NCBI RefSeq assembly: GCF_947172395.1
Contig: NC_069097.1
Coordinates: 10,400,142-10,464,141, forward strand
DNA length: 64,000 nt
Origin: Bicyclus anynana
Lineage: Eukaryota; Arthropoda; Insecta; Lepidoptera; Nymphalidae
Direction: 5' to 3'
Part shown: positions 10,921 to 21,465 of the stretch, one piece after another
Layout: each line of letters opens with the position of its first letter
Numbering within the stretch: position 1 is the first letter of the stretch
Notes under the pieces: generated by a model
Databases searched by the model: none
What the model was told of the DNA's origin: nothing
What the model saw: only the letters and a program-made list of their open reading frames with translations
Made by a program: the position numbers and the translations under genes

Positions 10921-11185
10921 CGTTCTGTGATGTTCGTATGTAACGTGCAGTCATAATAATTTGGACGACTGGCAAGTGAGTACTGACCGAATGCTGCGCG
11001 ATTGTCAATCAATACAGCTGCTGGCGAGTTGGCATCTAGGTGATGTAGGGTTACCACACGACGTGGATTTTCATTCTTTGGTTGCAGGTGGATAAATTCA
11101 ACTTTATAATAGTTCTATCCGTCCGATAGTCAATTTAAATTTTCACAGATGGTGTATTGCCGCTGTAACAACAAATACTAGAAAA

Positions 11186-11315
11186 AAGCAGAATAAAATG
11201 AATATCTAAGGGTCTCCCACACAACAAACGTGATTTTTTTGCCATTTTTATAGATAATGGTACGGAACCCTTCGAGCACGAGAACGAAGCGCACTTGATG
11301 GTTTATTTTTTAATT
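11186..11315 (-). repeat. GGGTTCCGT-type repeat, end fragment
   Basis: ggtacggaacccttcgagc and gaagcgcacttgatggtt match the widespread lepidopteran repeat with gggttccgt / acggaaccc ends, also at 41232-41895, 42700-42990 and 63018-63250. Confidence 0.5.
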
Positions 11316-11329
11316 CATAGTACATAATT

Positions 11330-11999
11330 TATTTTTGGTAGTATAGGATATATATCTATAAAATATTTTTGATATTATAGGAGTATCTACTGAAACTAAG
11401 CTGTCCTTTAAATTTAGCGATACCATCTTACACAGAATCGTTAATTCCTCACAATTTTTAAATAAGAAATCTTACCTTTTTTTAAAATTAAGATCCTTTA
11501 ATTTGACGTTTTGTTCTCATAAATAAACCATATATATTGAATAGGTTTCGCGCTGACAAATAATTATCTATGAAATCAACGCTATTCTTTTAGTATGTTC
11601 ATAAACAGTACGTGAATATCTTACCTTCTACAGCTTATGTCTTCCCATTCAAAATCGTAAAATGCAATTTCAATATCGTATTAAAAAAAATAATTTTATT
11701 AAACATAAAAGAACTTGAATGACTCATATTTTGGAGTATGTTCATGTTAACCACTTTACAAAATAATTATGTATCAGCTTTTTTATCGTATGGTAACCCT
11801 GTTTGCAAGTCAATGCACCAGACACCTACTTTTCGGTTACCGGCAGATATTAGCAACTGCATTTTTATTCAACTGATGTTTGATAGCGGTAATCCTGCCA
11901 ATATTATAAATGTGAAAGTTTGTTTGTTCATATATTTGATTTATAACCCGCTAAAATATATGTTAATAATTTTTTTTAAAGAATAATTTTCATATCCTT
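11330..11999. other. Unassigned AT-rich stretch
   Basis: Nothing recognised. The 82-codon frame at 11738-11986 lacks known motifs. Confidence 0.3.
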
Positions 12000-12002
12000 T
12001 TA

Positions 12003-12146
12003 AATATGGCAAATATTCCCTTCCAACTAGTTGGGAAAGACTGTGTGTGCTAGGAGTGGGTACGACAATAGACCAACAGGGAACCAAACCACCACCCCTC
12101 GGTGATGAATCCAACCGCTCTTACCGTTGAGCTATTGAGGCTCTAA
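12003..12146 (-). mobile_element. SINE-C (tRNA-derived)
   Basis: The reverse complement begins gagcctcaatagctcaacgg, a tRNA-like head with A-box. It has ggtggtttggttccc as a B-box, then a body containing gtcgtacccactcc and ttcccaactagttgg. A partial second copy is at 59915-59994. Confidence 0.65.
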
Positions 12147-12404
12147 AATTTGTCTTGCGCAGGCTAATTCACTAACTTTGACGTATGTTAGTTGACATAT
12201 ACGACATTGAGATTATATGTAACAAAATGTCATCCGGTGCCTATTGACGACCCTTCGTGTTCGTGGGTATCATACAATCGATAGATGACATTTGTCAGTT
12301 AATTTTGATGTTTATTTTAATAGGTTGATAATAAAGACAAAATTAGTGAATAGACCAGCAGATCTTATTTTTTTTGTTCAGGGTACTCTCCGATCCAAAA
12401 TACC
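12147..12404. other. Unassigned stretch
   Basis: Nothing recognised. Confidence 0.3.
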
Positions 12405-12714
12405 TCATCATTATCAACCCATATTCGGCTCACTTCTGAGCTCGAGTCTCCTCTCAGAATGAGAGGGGTTAGGCCAATAGTCCACCACGCTGGCCCAATG
12501 CGGATTGTCAGACTTCACACACGCAGAGAATTACGAAAATTCTCTGTTATGCAGGTTTCCTCACGATGTTTTTCCTTCACCGTTTTGAGACACGTGATAT
12601 TTAATTTCTTAAAATGCACACAACTGAAAAAGTTGGAGGTGCATGCCCCTGACCGGATTCGAACCCACACTCGGATCGGAGGCAGAGGTCATATCCACTG
12701 GGCTATCACAGCTC
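12405..12714 (-). mobile_element. SINE-A, full length
   Basis: Complete from the tcatcattatcaaccc tail to ggctatcacagctc. B-box in reverse orientation (gattcgaacccacac). aatacct occurs just outside both ends and may be a short target duplication. Confidence 0.85.
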
Positions 12715-12829
12715 ATTTAATACCTACTCTCTATATGTATAACTTTTACAGGTAGGTAGTAACTGCAAGTACTTACCTAAGTTTTTGCCAAAAAACATAT
12801 AGCACAATATTTTATTCAGATTATAATAA

Positions 12830-13025
12830 CTAGCTGCCGTCCGGCGGTTAAACCCGCGTAGTTCCTGTTCCCGTGAGAATACAGGGATAAAATAAATCCC
12901 GTGACACTCACAAATAACGTGGCTTTCTAGTGGTAAAAGAATTTTCTAAATCGGTTCAGTAGATGCAGTGATTACCCTCTACAAGGCTACATAATTTACC
13001 TATTTATAGCTAATATTAGTATAGA
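12830..13025 (-). mobile_element. CTAG-Helitron, subtype 4, complete
   Basis: Plus-strand order: A|CTAGctgccgtccggcgg, hairpin-forming GC-rich end, caaataacgtggctttctag, then aatattagtataga at the Helitron 5' end. Confidence 0.7.
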
Positions 13026-13312
13026 AGTAAGATCCCAAGTCTAGTCTAGGTTTCGGCCATGATCTATGTCCACATTACAGGCATTGACGCTCTATAGATT
13101 CAGTGATTATCTTGTAAGGTTTAGGGTTCGAGTTCCGATTCTGTCAAAGAAAATATATATTTTTTGGTTTTTTTTTTTAAATACATTTTAAACACAGTCT
13201 AAAGCTGTGAAGTCAGCGATGTTGGAGAATCCTTGTGACTGAAAAACCACGATAATGGAAACTAGCCTACCTCTACCACTTCTGTGGCCTGTGTTACGTC
13301 GCTATACTATAT
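13026..13312. other. Unassigned stretch with a B-box-like site
   Basis: tagggttcgagttccg at 13122 resembles a polymerase III B-box, followed by a T-run. No tRNA fold or SINE family could be completed. Confidence 0.25.
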
Positions 13313-13420
13313 TATCATCATTAACAACCCATATTCGGCTCATTGTTGAGCACGGGTCTCTTCTCAGTATGAGTGGTTAGGCTAACATTTCCTTATGATG
13401 TTTTCTTCTTCACCGTTTGG
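13313..13420 (-). mobile_element. SINE-A, left part (interrupted)
   Basis: The tail and body run from tcatcattaacaacccatattcgg to caccgtttgggac, where SINE-B sequence begins. The element resumes at 13683. Confidence 0.8.
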
Positions 13421-13682
13421 GACTGGTTGTTTTTTGGTGGTGACTCTAGTGGTGGTTTTTGGCTGGTGGGAGGCATCGGCCGTGGCTACTTACCACCCTA
13501 CCGGCAAAGACGTACCGCCAAGCGATTTAGCGTACGATGTCGTGTAGAAACCGAATGGAGTGTGGATTTTCATCCTCCTCCTAACAAGTTAGCCTGCTTC
13601 CATCTTAGATTGCATCATCACTTACCATCAGGTGAGATTGTAGTCAAGGGCTAACTTGTAAAGAATAAAAAAAGAGGAGGAG
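13421..13682 (+). mobile_element. SINE-B nested inside SINE-A
   Basis: Carries ggctggtgggaggcatcgg, taccaccctaccggcaaag, gtcgtgtagaaaccga and the terminal gggctaacttgtaaagaat plus A-run. The tRNA-like head is replaced by tggttgttttttggtggtg, so it is 5'-truncated. The 93-codon frame over it is not a gene. Confidence 0.85.
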
Positions 13683-13790
13683 AGAGGTGATATTAATTTC
13701 TTAAGATGCACAGAACTGAATAGTGCATGCTCCGGACCAGATTCGAACCTACGCCATCCCAATCGAAGGCAGAGGTCATATTCGCTGGGC
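13683..13790 (-). mobile_element. SINE-A, right part (after nested SINE-B)
   Basis: Continues gtgatattaatttcttaaga through a B-box (gattcgaacctacgc) to ttcgctgggct. With 13313-13420 it makes one SINE-A. Confidence 0.8.
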
Positions 13791-13964
13791 TTTTCTGCAT
13801 AAGCTTTCCAGCAGCTGATCTTCATCAAGCGTTAATAACGTGATAGTTAATCAAACGAGATATCGTTTTTACAATGTGTGGTTTATTTATTAATAGAATC
13901 AGTCTAATCAAGTATGGATGTTAGTCAACTGGTCATTAAAGAGATACGCTAATGGACTAAGCGT

Positions 13965-14078
13965 CTGTCATAGCCAGATCTTCCACATTTAAAAAAAGTT
14001 GAAAGCTTGTCCATGCTCTTACCATAGGTAAGTAAGGTAGTCAACTATTGAGTTTGGACCGTGGAGGCAGGTTGCAGA
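13965..14078 (-). repeat. Unclassified repeat fragment
   Basis: The reverse complement (gtaagagcatggacaagc, aaatgtggaagatctggc) aligns with 10840-10910. Confidence 0.45.
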
Positions 14079-14117
14079 TGAAAGAACCGAACCCTCAAGT
14101 GTCCAAGTATTTCACCA

Positions 14118-14310
14118 CTAGCGGACGCCCGCGACTTCGTCTGCGTGGAATTTAGTTTTTCACAAACTCCTCGGGAACCATGGATTTTTCCGGGGTAAAA
14201 AGTAACCGATGTGTTAATCCAGGCTATAATATATCTTAATACCAAATTTCAGCTAATTCGGTTCAGTAATCGAGGCGTGAAAGAGTAACAAACATTCATA
14301 TTATCAAAAT
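14118..14310 (-). mobile_element. CTAG-Helitron, subtype 2
   Basis: A|CTAGcggacgcccgcgacttcg at the low-coordinate end. The interior ccatggatttttccggg and the block ccaaatttcagctaattcgg are shared with the next copy. Confidence 0.75.
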
Positions 14311-14628
14311 CATCAGTTTTTGCAAATCTCGGGAAATCATGGATTTTTCCGGGATGATTTTTCCTATGTGTTAATTCAAAGTAAAATCTATTTCCATTTA
14401 AAATTTCAGCCAAATCGCTTCAGTAGCTGCAGCGTAAAAGAGGAACAAACATACTTACACACTTTCACACAAACTTTCGCCTTTATATTATTAGTCTATT
14501 TCCATTCCAAATTTCAGCCAAATCGCTTCAGTAGCCGCAGCGTAAAAGAGGAACAAACATACTTACACACTTACACACTTTCATACTTACACACTTACAC
14601 ACAAACTTTCGCCTTTATAATATAAGTG
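14311..14628 (-). mobile_element. Helitron-derived fragment with internal tandem duplication
   Basis: Lacks the CTAG end. A block of about 100 bp (ctatttccatt...aatttcagccaaatcgcttc...cgcctttat) occurs twice in tandem (about 14388-14495 and 14498-14615). Inside each copy the ttacacact unit is itself expanded. Confidence 0.65.
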
Positions 14629-14639
14629 TGATAAAAAAA

Positions 14640-14770
14640 ACTCCATTATTCCCTATAGATATAGCATGTAATGTAGCATATGGATTTATACCTATAGCAG
14701 GAGCAAGGGCTGACAAACTTTCAGCTTTTATAAAATGTGGAAGGTGTGACTATGACATGCTCTTCTTTTA
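14640..14770 (+). repeat. Unclassified repeat fragment
   Basis: ctttcagcttttataaaatg, gaaggtgtgactatgaca matches sequence on both sides of the hAT element at 28382-28683 and at 50640-50712. The short frame over it is fortuitous. Confidence 0.45.
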
Positions 14771-15145
14771 TACACTAATGAAATATGCACGGTTGAAGTT
14801 CAGACGACACGTCAACTGCGCGTGCTTTCGTGTGATCCGCTGATTCATAGTGAATTATCACCACGCTATGCGGACGTGTGCGGAGTGAGAACCAATCGCC
14901 GTTACATTATAGTAGATAGGTACCGACGTAATACTGAAATCTTCAAGTACTGCCAAGGCCAAAGATTAGTCAGCAAGAAGGATTTAAATTGCATTAAATG
15001 CATGTCATAAAAAATTATTTCGCATATTACTAAATACATGATAAGGCTTTCAATTTGCTAAATGCATCGTGAAAAATATATACCTAAATTAAACTCGTTA
15101 CCAATTATATAAATAGGTACTTCTGTTGTATGTTGACATTGTACC
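14771..15145. other. Unassigned stretch
   Basis: Mildly GC-rich at 14800-14900, otherwise AT-rich. A 62-codon open frame (14822-15010) shows no known domain. Nothing supported. Confidence 0.3.
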
Positions 15146-15319
15146 GGAAAGTTAAATCGCTTGGCGGTACGTCTTAGCCGGTAGGGTGGTAACTAGCCAC
15201 GGCTGAAGCCTCCCACCAGCCAGACCTGGACCAATTAAAAAAACCTCAGTCGGCCCAGCCGGAAATCGAATCCAGGACCGTCTTATAAATCCACCGCGCA
15301 TATTACTGCGCCACGGAGG
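15146..15319 (-). mobile_element. SINE-B, 3' part missing
   Basis: Read in reverse it holds the tRNA-like head (ggcgcagtaatatgcgcgg, B-box-like gattcgatttccgg) and the ccaccctaccggctaagac body. The ctcacctga end is absent. Confidence 0.8.
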
Positions 15320-15344
15320 TCATCAAATATGCCTTGAAATTTTA

Positions 15345-15454
15345 AATAAATATGCCTTCAGCAAGAGTGAATAGGCATCTTCTAGGCAAGCGCGCTTCGT
15401 TTTAGACGTCATTATTGCTTTCCATCAGGTATGATTGTAGTCAAGCGCAAGCCT
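15345..15454 (+). mobile_element. LINE 3' relic hosting a SINE-A insertion
   Basis: agagtgaataggcatcttct and gattgtagtcaagcgcaagcct resemble the end of the LINE relic at 51465-52035. The relic continues after the SINE at 15749-15770. Confidence 0.55.
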
Positions 15455-15737
15455 CATCATTATCAACCCATAATCGGCTCACTGCTGAGCTCGAGTCTTC
15501 TCTCAGAATGAGAGAGGTTAGGCCAATAGTCCACCACGCTGGCCCAATGCAGATTGGCAGACTTCACATACAGGTATGCAGGTTTCCTCACGATATTTTT
15601 CCTTCATCGTTTGAGACACGTGATATTTAAAGTGCACACAACTGAAAAGTTGAAGGTGGATGCCCAGGACCGGATTCGATCCCATGACCTCCGGAATCGG
15701 AGGCAGAGGTCATATCCACTGATCTACCATGGCTATT
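15455..15737 (-). mobile_element. SINE-A with perfect 11-bp target duplication
   Basis: Flanked by AGCGCAAGCCT at 15444-15454 and 15738-15748. A short internal deletion removes the agagaattaagaaaattctc part and the aatttcttaa block. It landed inside an older LINE 3' end. Confidence 0.95.
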
Positions 15738-15770
15738 AGCGCAAGCCTATACAACATAAATGAATTTTGG

Positions 15771-16002
15771 ACTTTTACTTTGCTCAGTTACAACCTCTAG
15801 GCCCTGGCAGCCCCGCAAATCCGCTACCAAATAGCGGATGTGGTAAAGGCAGGGTAAGGGGTGTCACGAATCTCCGGTTGATATTTCGCTAAGGGTCGAT
15901 CGACCTTGTAATACTATATCGGCGGAACAACCAAGTAAATTGACACGTGTCGCAGAGAGCTGATGGGGGCACGCATTGCACGTCCATTAAAAAGGAATCA
16001 AA
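15771..16002. other. Unassigned stretch
   Basis: Moderate GC; not recognised. Confidence 0.3.
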
Positions 16003-16090
16003 ATTCTTTTATTTCAAGTAAGTTAGTTTACAAGCACTTCTGAAATGTCAGTTGAAAGACCAACACCGGTTCGGCAGACAGGTCTTATAA
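16003..16090 (-). mobile_element. CR1/L2-type LINE 3' end fragment
   Basis: ttatttcaagtaagttagtt, tacaagcacttctgaaatgt and ccggttcgg match, in reverse, the 3' end of the LINE at 22655-24190. Confidence 0.7.
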
Positions 16091-16514
16091 TTAAAAGATC
16101 TATGTCCTGCGTAGACGTCCATCATTTTAAGTGATGTCATGAATTTGGTTCCGTACCTACTATCTAATGAATTATAAAATTGTATGCTATACGTCTGATA
16201 AAGTAAAGATGTAGGTATTGTATCCACAAAAGGGCTTATTGTAAAAACAGATTTTTATTATGGTGCTCAACTTTTTTCATACAAGTAAGCACCTACCTAC
16301 GCATGAAAATAACGTCGGGTATGGTATTATTCTAAACCAGATTTCACAGGCTACCTGTTTTTGCAAGTGTTTATTGCCATCTGACCTCCGCAATTTTTTT
16401 GGGATAAACCAGTTGGGATGGTCGTTTTTTGCAAATGATCATTTTGGGCTCTTTTATGCTGGCTGCTGGGTGTAACCTTTACGCAATTCATCAAGGCGAT
16501 TCCAGATATTTATT
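16091..16514. other. Unassigned stretch
   Basis: The 71-codon frame 16260-16475 has no recognisable motif. Confidence 0.3.
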
Positions 16515-16780
16515 TTTGAACTACCTGACTCGCGGCTTCGGGTATTCGGGGTCCAAATCGGGTCTGATGATTTGATTCAAATTTTATATATATTTGGACT
16601 TTTGTGCCTCGCAGTTTGATCCGCGGAGATCCCGTTTTTGAGGGAATATTGGGATAAAAAGTCTCTGTTTTACCCTAGACTATAATAATCTATCTAATTG
16701 CCAATTTTTATCCAAATTCGTTCAGTAGTTGAGCCGTGATTGAGTAATAAACTTCGGCAAAAAAATTCGTTAAGTTTTCT
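16515..16780 (-). mobile_element. Decayed Helitron-like repeat
   Basis: Carries ccaatttttatccaaattcg, ttcagtagttgagccgtgat and a GC-rich start (ctgactcgcggcttcgg) in the order of subtype 2 Helitrons. CTAG is not preserved. Confidence 0.4.
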
Positions 16781-16977
16781 AAAAAATTCCAATTATTATT
16801 TTCCTCAAGTGAAGGTTTCTTCCACGATTTGCCATTTCTCACAGTCTTTAAAAGAAAATTGTGGGCTGGCATTTTCTTAATACAAGTGTCATCCTCCCAA
16901 GTGTACGGTCAATCTTTATAGAAATTACGTTAATTAAAAGCAATTGTTGAAACTGCCATTGTTTTTCTCTCCTTTTT

Positions 16978-17135
16978 TAACCCCGATTTTAAAATAGAGG
17001 TGTTGTAAGTTTAACGTCGAATCGATGTCTGTCTGTCTGTGTGTGTGTCTGTCTGCGGCATCGTTTTCTCAAACGGATAGACCGATTTCGATGCGGTTGT
17101 TTTATTATCTGAAAGCCAATAAGTAATATAACATA
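16978..17135 (+). repeat. Dispersed repeat (aaccccgat...ccgatttcgatgcgg)
   Basis: taaccccgattttaaaatag, aggtgttgtaagttt, then gtctgtctgtctg and ggatagaccgatttcgatg are in the order of a common insect dispersed repeat. Class unknown. Confidence 0.5.
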
Positions 17136-17362
17136 CAACTGGCATAAAAGTCGTAATTTCATGACCTTCGGGGGATTCAAATTATTTTACCTTTTTTTAT
17201 GGTTAGTCAAATAATAAAAACCAGATTATATTATTGTTATTATTATTGATTTTTGTTATTGTTTTTGGTATTATTTTATTTATGTTATTTTACAGTTGGT
17301 CAAATGCTATTAGTAGGTATTAGTAGTAGCAATTTTTAGTGACTAACTATTATAATGGACCA

Positions 17363-17668
17363 TCCGTGATAGCCTAATGGATATGACCTCTGCCTCCGAT
17401 TCCGGAGGGTGTAGGTTCGAATTGGATCCGGGACATGCACCTCCATCTTTTCTGTTGTGTGCATTTTAAGGAAATTAAATATCACGTGTCTCAAACGGTG
17501 AAGGAAAATATCGTGAGGAAACCTGCACACCAGAGAATTAAGAAAATTATTTGCATGTGTGAAGTCTGCCAATCCGCATTGGACCAGCGTGGTGGAATAT
17601 TGGCCTAACCCCTCTCATTTTGAAAGGAGACTCGAGCTCAGCAGTGAGCCGAAGATGAGTTGAAAACG
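17363..17668 (+). mobile_element. SINE-A, full length
   Basis: Head ccgtgatagcctaatgg, B-box gtgtaggttcgaattgg, 3' end gccgaagatgagttgaaaacg. Confidence 0.85.
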
Positions 17669-17714
17669 ACGAAGTAAGTACCTCATAACCTCATGGCGTG
17701 GAAACGTGTGCATA

Positions 17715-18010
17715 TTATTACGATTACAACTTTTTAAATCGCTATATCTCAAAAACGGTGGCTCGTAGAAAAAAAAGAACTAATGAATTTTTGTAGATAA
17801 GTTTATGATCTACAATTTTTGTATGAGGTAATTTTATGATAAAACTTACCGTTTTGCTGAAAATCGTGAAAAACTCATTTTTTTGACCTTTGACCTTGAA
17901 TAAAATTTTTTCCTTACAGGGGAAAGATGGGGAACTTTCAGATTTTATTTTTAACGATATTTTAAACAATCTTACCGATATTCAGCTTGGTGGGAATTTA
18001 TGTAACTTCG
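17715..18010. repeat. Probable transposon-derived sequence
   Basis: tcgctatatctcaaaaacgg, tgacctttgaccttgaataa and ttcagcttggtggg form a recognisable series seen in dispersed insect repeats. Class unknown. The 75-codon minus frame here is not convincing. Confidence 0.35.
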
Positions 18011-18109
18011 AATGTCTAAATTCACCGGACTATATGTAGACGTGATTTACAACAAATGTATTCACAAAAAGTAATCGCTATGTGCAATGACTACATTGTA
18101 TCCGTGTGT

Positions 18110-18215
18110 GTATCACGTAGCGTCTAGCCGCGGTCGCGACGGTTTAAAAATTCGTCTGCAGCCTGTCTAGACTTGGCCCGCTTACATTACGAGCTGTGAC
18201 GTCACACCACAAATA
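18110..18215. promoter_or_regulatory. GC-rich island with GTCTAGAC and TGACGTCA
   Basis: cgtctagccgcggtcgcgac is followed by GTCTAGAC at 18165-18172 and a CRE-type TGACGTCA at 18197-18204. The 20 bases ending in GTCTAGAC match those at 1766-1785 with one difference. Not part of a recognised repeat; candidate cis-regulatory element. Confidence 0.45.
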
Positions 18216-18354
18216 CTTCGATGCCCAGCTAGTTGTTTACCTACGACTGCGCTCGTGTCGATGACGGTATTTCTGAGAAATCTGTTCTGCTCGGTTAGTC
18301 ATCTTTTTAGTCATCATTCCTAAAGGGCGTGGGTATTTAGAGCTTGTTTTTTTT

Positions 18355-18640
18355 ATTTTTTTTTTATTGAGAAAGAATACAATGGTGGCAAGAATACTGG
18401 CTGCATTTCCGCGCTGGACAGCCAGGCTGATCCTTTGCGCAAAAAATGAGCCAGCCCTTCTGTCACCAGTCGAGGCAACAAGCCGCGGTGAAATAGTACG
18501 GAAAATTTTTTTGCCACTGCGACTCCATGGCCCAAGGGTCTCCACGGCAAAAGGTACAAATATGTAACTCTCTGTCAGAGAGGCATACTTGAGCCACTTA
18601 CCGGTTTCAGCTTTTTCTGCTGCGGCTTGTTTGATAATAT
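18355..18640 (-). pseudogene. LINE ORF C-terminal fragment (ETLGPW type)
   Basis: The reverse strand encodes a C-terminal segment with FAVETLGPW, ISPRLVASTGD, RRAGSFFAQR and QRGNAASILAT, then a frame into A-rich 3' sequence. Related copies are at 48646-49215, 59165-59358 and 19514-19562. The conserved tail is known from retrotransposon-encoded proteins. The reverse-transcriptase core is absent here. Confidence 0.6.
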
Positions 18641-18694
18641 TTCATTTAGGTACTGTCATAATATGAAACTTTAATTTTTTTTTATTATATTACC

Positions 18695-18987
18695 TATACT
18701 ATAGCCTTTCTTGATGAGACTGTTTACCAACAAAGAAATTAGAAATGAAAGTATAAAACACATGTCGTTTCATAACATATCTATTTTAAATTATGTTTGT
18801 TTTGAATACAAAATGTTATATAAAATATATGAACCAAATCTAATTGTTCTAAACTTATTCATCAATTTTTTTATCATTATTTTAAGACCAAGTTTATTGT
18901 AATTATTATTAGTTGTGAATTGACTAGTGATTTATACCCTCATTTTTAATTTGTTTGTTGGTAAACAGTACTCATCAAGAAAGATGC
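18695..18987. mobile_element. Foldback MITE, copy 1 of 3
   Basis: The left end tatactatagcctttcttga, tgtttaccaacaaa is mirrored by tttgttggtaaacagtactc, atcaagaaag at the right. The interior (tctaattgttctaaactta) is shared with 54066-54379 and 58842-59153. The outermost right bases have decayed. Confidence 0.8.
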
Positions 18988-19124
18988 ATTTTTTTAATGA
19001 AGTTAAAAAAATAGGTACAATACAACTTACCTAACAAACCTGTTTTATAAAATAACTTTTTTATTACTATTTTTTACCTTCATAGGATTTTATTGTGCTA
19101 AATAGGTATATACCTAATAATAGG

Positions 19125-19429
19125 ATGAGACGTGATAGCCCAGTGGATATGATTTCGATTCGGAGGGCGTAGGTTCGAATCCGGTCCGGGGCATGCACCT
19201 CCAACTTTCAGTTAGGTTTTGCATTATAAGAAATTAAATATCCTTGTCTCCAATGGTGAAGGAAAAACATCGTGAGGAAACCTGAGAATTTTCTTAATTC
19301 TCTACGTGTGCGAATTCGGCCAATCCGCATTGGTCAAGCGTGGTGTACCTACTAAGGCCTAACCCCTCTTATTCTGAGAGAAGACTCGTGCTCAGGGCTC
19401 TAGTGACCGAATATGGGTTGTTAATGATG
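19125..19429 (+). mobile_element. SINE-A, full length
   Basis: Head gacgtgatagcccagtgg, B-box gtaggttcgaatccgg, 3' end gaatatgggttgttaatgatg. Confidence 0.85.
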
Positions 19430-19513
19430 AATAATTGGATTATTTATAAACGTCCAATGGAATTTTTTTATTTTTTAAGACCTTTAAGTTGACTTATCTA
19501 TACAAATCTTTCC

Positions 19514-19562
19514 CAAGTGGCAAGAATACTGGCTACATCTCCGCGTTGGACAGCCAGGCAGA
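19514..19562 (-). pseudogene. Short fragment of ETLGPW-type LINE
   Basis: ggcaagaatactggctacat and gttggacagccaggca match 18391-18430. Confidence 0.55.
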
Positions 19563-19775
19563 TTGGGATAAGGGACATACCTAACAGCCTAGCACATGAA
19601 ACATATGACTTTTTAATTTATTTATTAAAAATACAGAATCTAAAATAAAGGTTAAAATACAAGGACAACCACAGAGATTTGATGTTGGTGTCCATCTCCA
19701 ACTAAACTTAAATAATCTATAATATATTTTCTATGAGGTTACCACAATTTTAGACCTATTTAAGGTAAGTACATA

Positions 19776-20054
19776 ATCATCATCGTCATTCAGAATGAGA
19801 GGGGTTAGGCCAATAGTCCACGACGCTGGCCCAATGCGGATTGGCAGACTTCACACACGCAGATAATTAAGAAAATTCTCTGGTGTGCAGGTTTCCTCAC
19901 GATGTTTTCCTTCACTGTTTGAGACACGTGAATAAATTTTAATTTCTAAAATGCACGCAACCGAAAAGTTGAAGGTGCATGCCCCGGACCGGATTTGAAT
20001 CTACGCCATCCGGAATCGGAGGCAGAGGTCATATCCACTGGGCTATTACGGCTC
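19776..20054 (-). mobile_element. SINE-A with tail-proximal deletion
   Basis: The tail catcatcgtc is joined directly to attcagaatgagagggg, so the aacccatattcggctc segment is missing. The rest is complete to ggctattacggctc. Confidence 0.85.
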
Positions 20055-20428
20055 TTACAAGTACACAATATCTTATGTCAAATTCATAGGTATATAACCA
20101 ATATATAACCTTTAAACTTGTCATAAAATACTCTCGCGCTATTTCTGTCATAGATTAAGGCATAAGTTGCATCATTCGGTTTTCATGACGTTATTCCTTG
20201 TAAAAGATTGCAGAGTGCTTTGTTCGTATCTCTCATCGACGCTTGTGATGAGCATTGTTTACACATGTCGAGAGCGAGACACACAGACACATGTGTATTG
20301 TGTATATCGACTAACGAGTAATGTAAATTGTAAACAGATTATGAATCTCATCTTAGACATTATCATTCATCATCTTATGCACATTCGAGCATCAACAAAT
20401 ATCACATCACACTATCACACTAATATTA
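20055..20428. other. Unassigned stretch
   Basis: The 88-codon frame (20167-20433) has no recognisable features. Confidence 0.3.
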
Positions 20429-20552
20429 CATAGGTGAAAGTTAGTGTGTAAGTGTGTAAGTATGTTTGTTCCTCTTTTAAAAAATTCCATGGTTCCCGCG
20501 GTATTTGTGAAAAACTGAATTACCCGCGAACTAAGTCGCAGGCGTCCGCTAG
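20429..20552 (+). mobile_element. CTAG-Helitron, subtype 2, internally deleted
   Basis: Ends ggcgtccgCTAG|T at 20549-20552. The aatttggaatgg part of the interior is missing, leaving about 124 bp. Confidence 0.7.
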
Positions 20553-20764
20553 TACTTAATATTTGTGATAATTTTAATGACCGCGGGAGATATTATATGA
20601 AGAGTCATCGCATACAATAATTACGAATTCTTGTTAGCTTTCGAGAAACTCTCCTTTTGTAACATACTCGCAACATATGAAAAATATGACTGCGCAGTTT
20701 CTACCGCCGGTTATTTTACAGGTAGGTAGGTACCTACTATTACTACTAGTCACAAATAACCGGC

Positions 20765-20931
20765 GTCGATGCCCCGCGGTTGCACCCGTAGTTCCCGTCC
20801 CCGTGAGAACACGGAAGTAAAATATAGCCTCTCATATTTTAGGCTTTCTGTTGGTAAAAATTGGTTCAGTAGATCAAGAGATTACCCCGTACAATACCAT
20901 AAACTTTACCTCTATAGAATATTAGTATAGA
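20765..20931 (-). mobile_element. CTAG-Helitron, subtype 4
   Basis: gccccgcggttgcacccg, cccgtgagaacacgg, then ttggttcagtagatcaagag and attagtataga. The CTAG end is degraded. Confidence 0.6.
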
Positions 20932-20944
20932 TTGACTATTTGGC

Positions 20945-20980
20945 ACTTCATCATTAACCATATTCGGCTCACTGTTGACC
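20945..20980 (-). mobile_element. SINE-A tail stub
   Basis: Only tcatcattaaccatattcgg, ctcactgttgacc remains. Confidence 0.55.
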
Positions 20981-21164
20981 ACTATCAGCGTATTGTAACG
21001 ATCCATTAAAAAGCCAGGTGTCTCTTTATAGGAGAGGGGATATGGAGGTTGGACTCGCCACCCAGCTTCAATGCGGGTTGACGAACAGAACACATAATAA
21101 AATACTCTCCGAAGTATGAGACGAAGGTACAATTTCCCAACTTTTTTTATCTTTTATTTTGATT

Positions 21165-21465
21165 TTTTTTTCTTTTTTTTTTAATTTTTATCAGTATTGT
21201 AAAGTACCAATTTGGTACTTACGATCTTATGTGACTAATTCTGGGTCTGACAGAATACCAGCGTTGTGGGTACTGATGTTCTCACAACAAATTTTAGCTG
21301 AGTCAGGTCCATTTTTTTGGCACAACATATTTTCTATATATATATATATATATGTATTAGTTTTAAGTTATTATTACGATGTAAATGTATTAGTTTTAAG
21401 TTATTATGTAGTTATGTGTTGTGTTAACAAATAAATGATTTCTATTCTATTCTATTCTATTCTAA
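21165..21465 (+). mobile_element. LINE-like 3' end with (TATTC)n tail
   Basis: gtattagttttaagttatta occurs twice. aataaatgatttctattcta then starts a run of TATTC repeats, a typical non-LTR 3' tail. A (TA)n tract lies at 21337-21352. The parent family is not identified. Confidence 0.45.

Noticed and set aside
18237..18545. 102-codon minus frame as a host protein
   Set aside because: The conserved part matches the repeated ETLGPW-type retrotransposon tail found three more times in the window.
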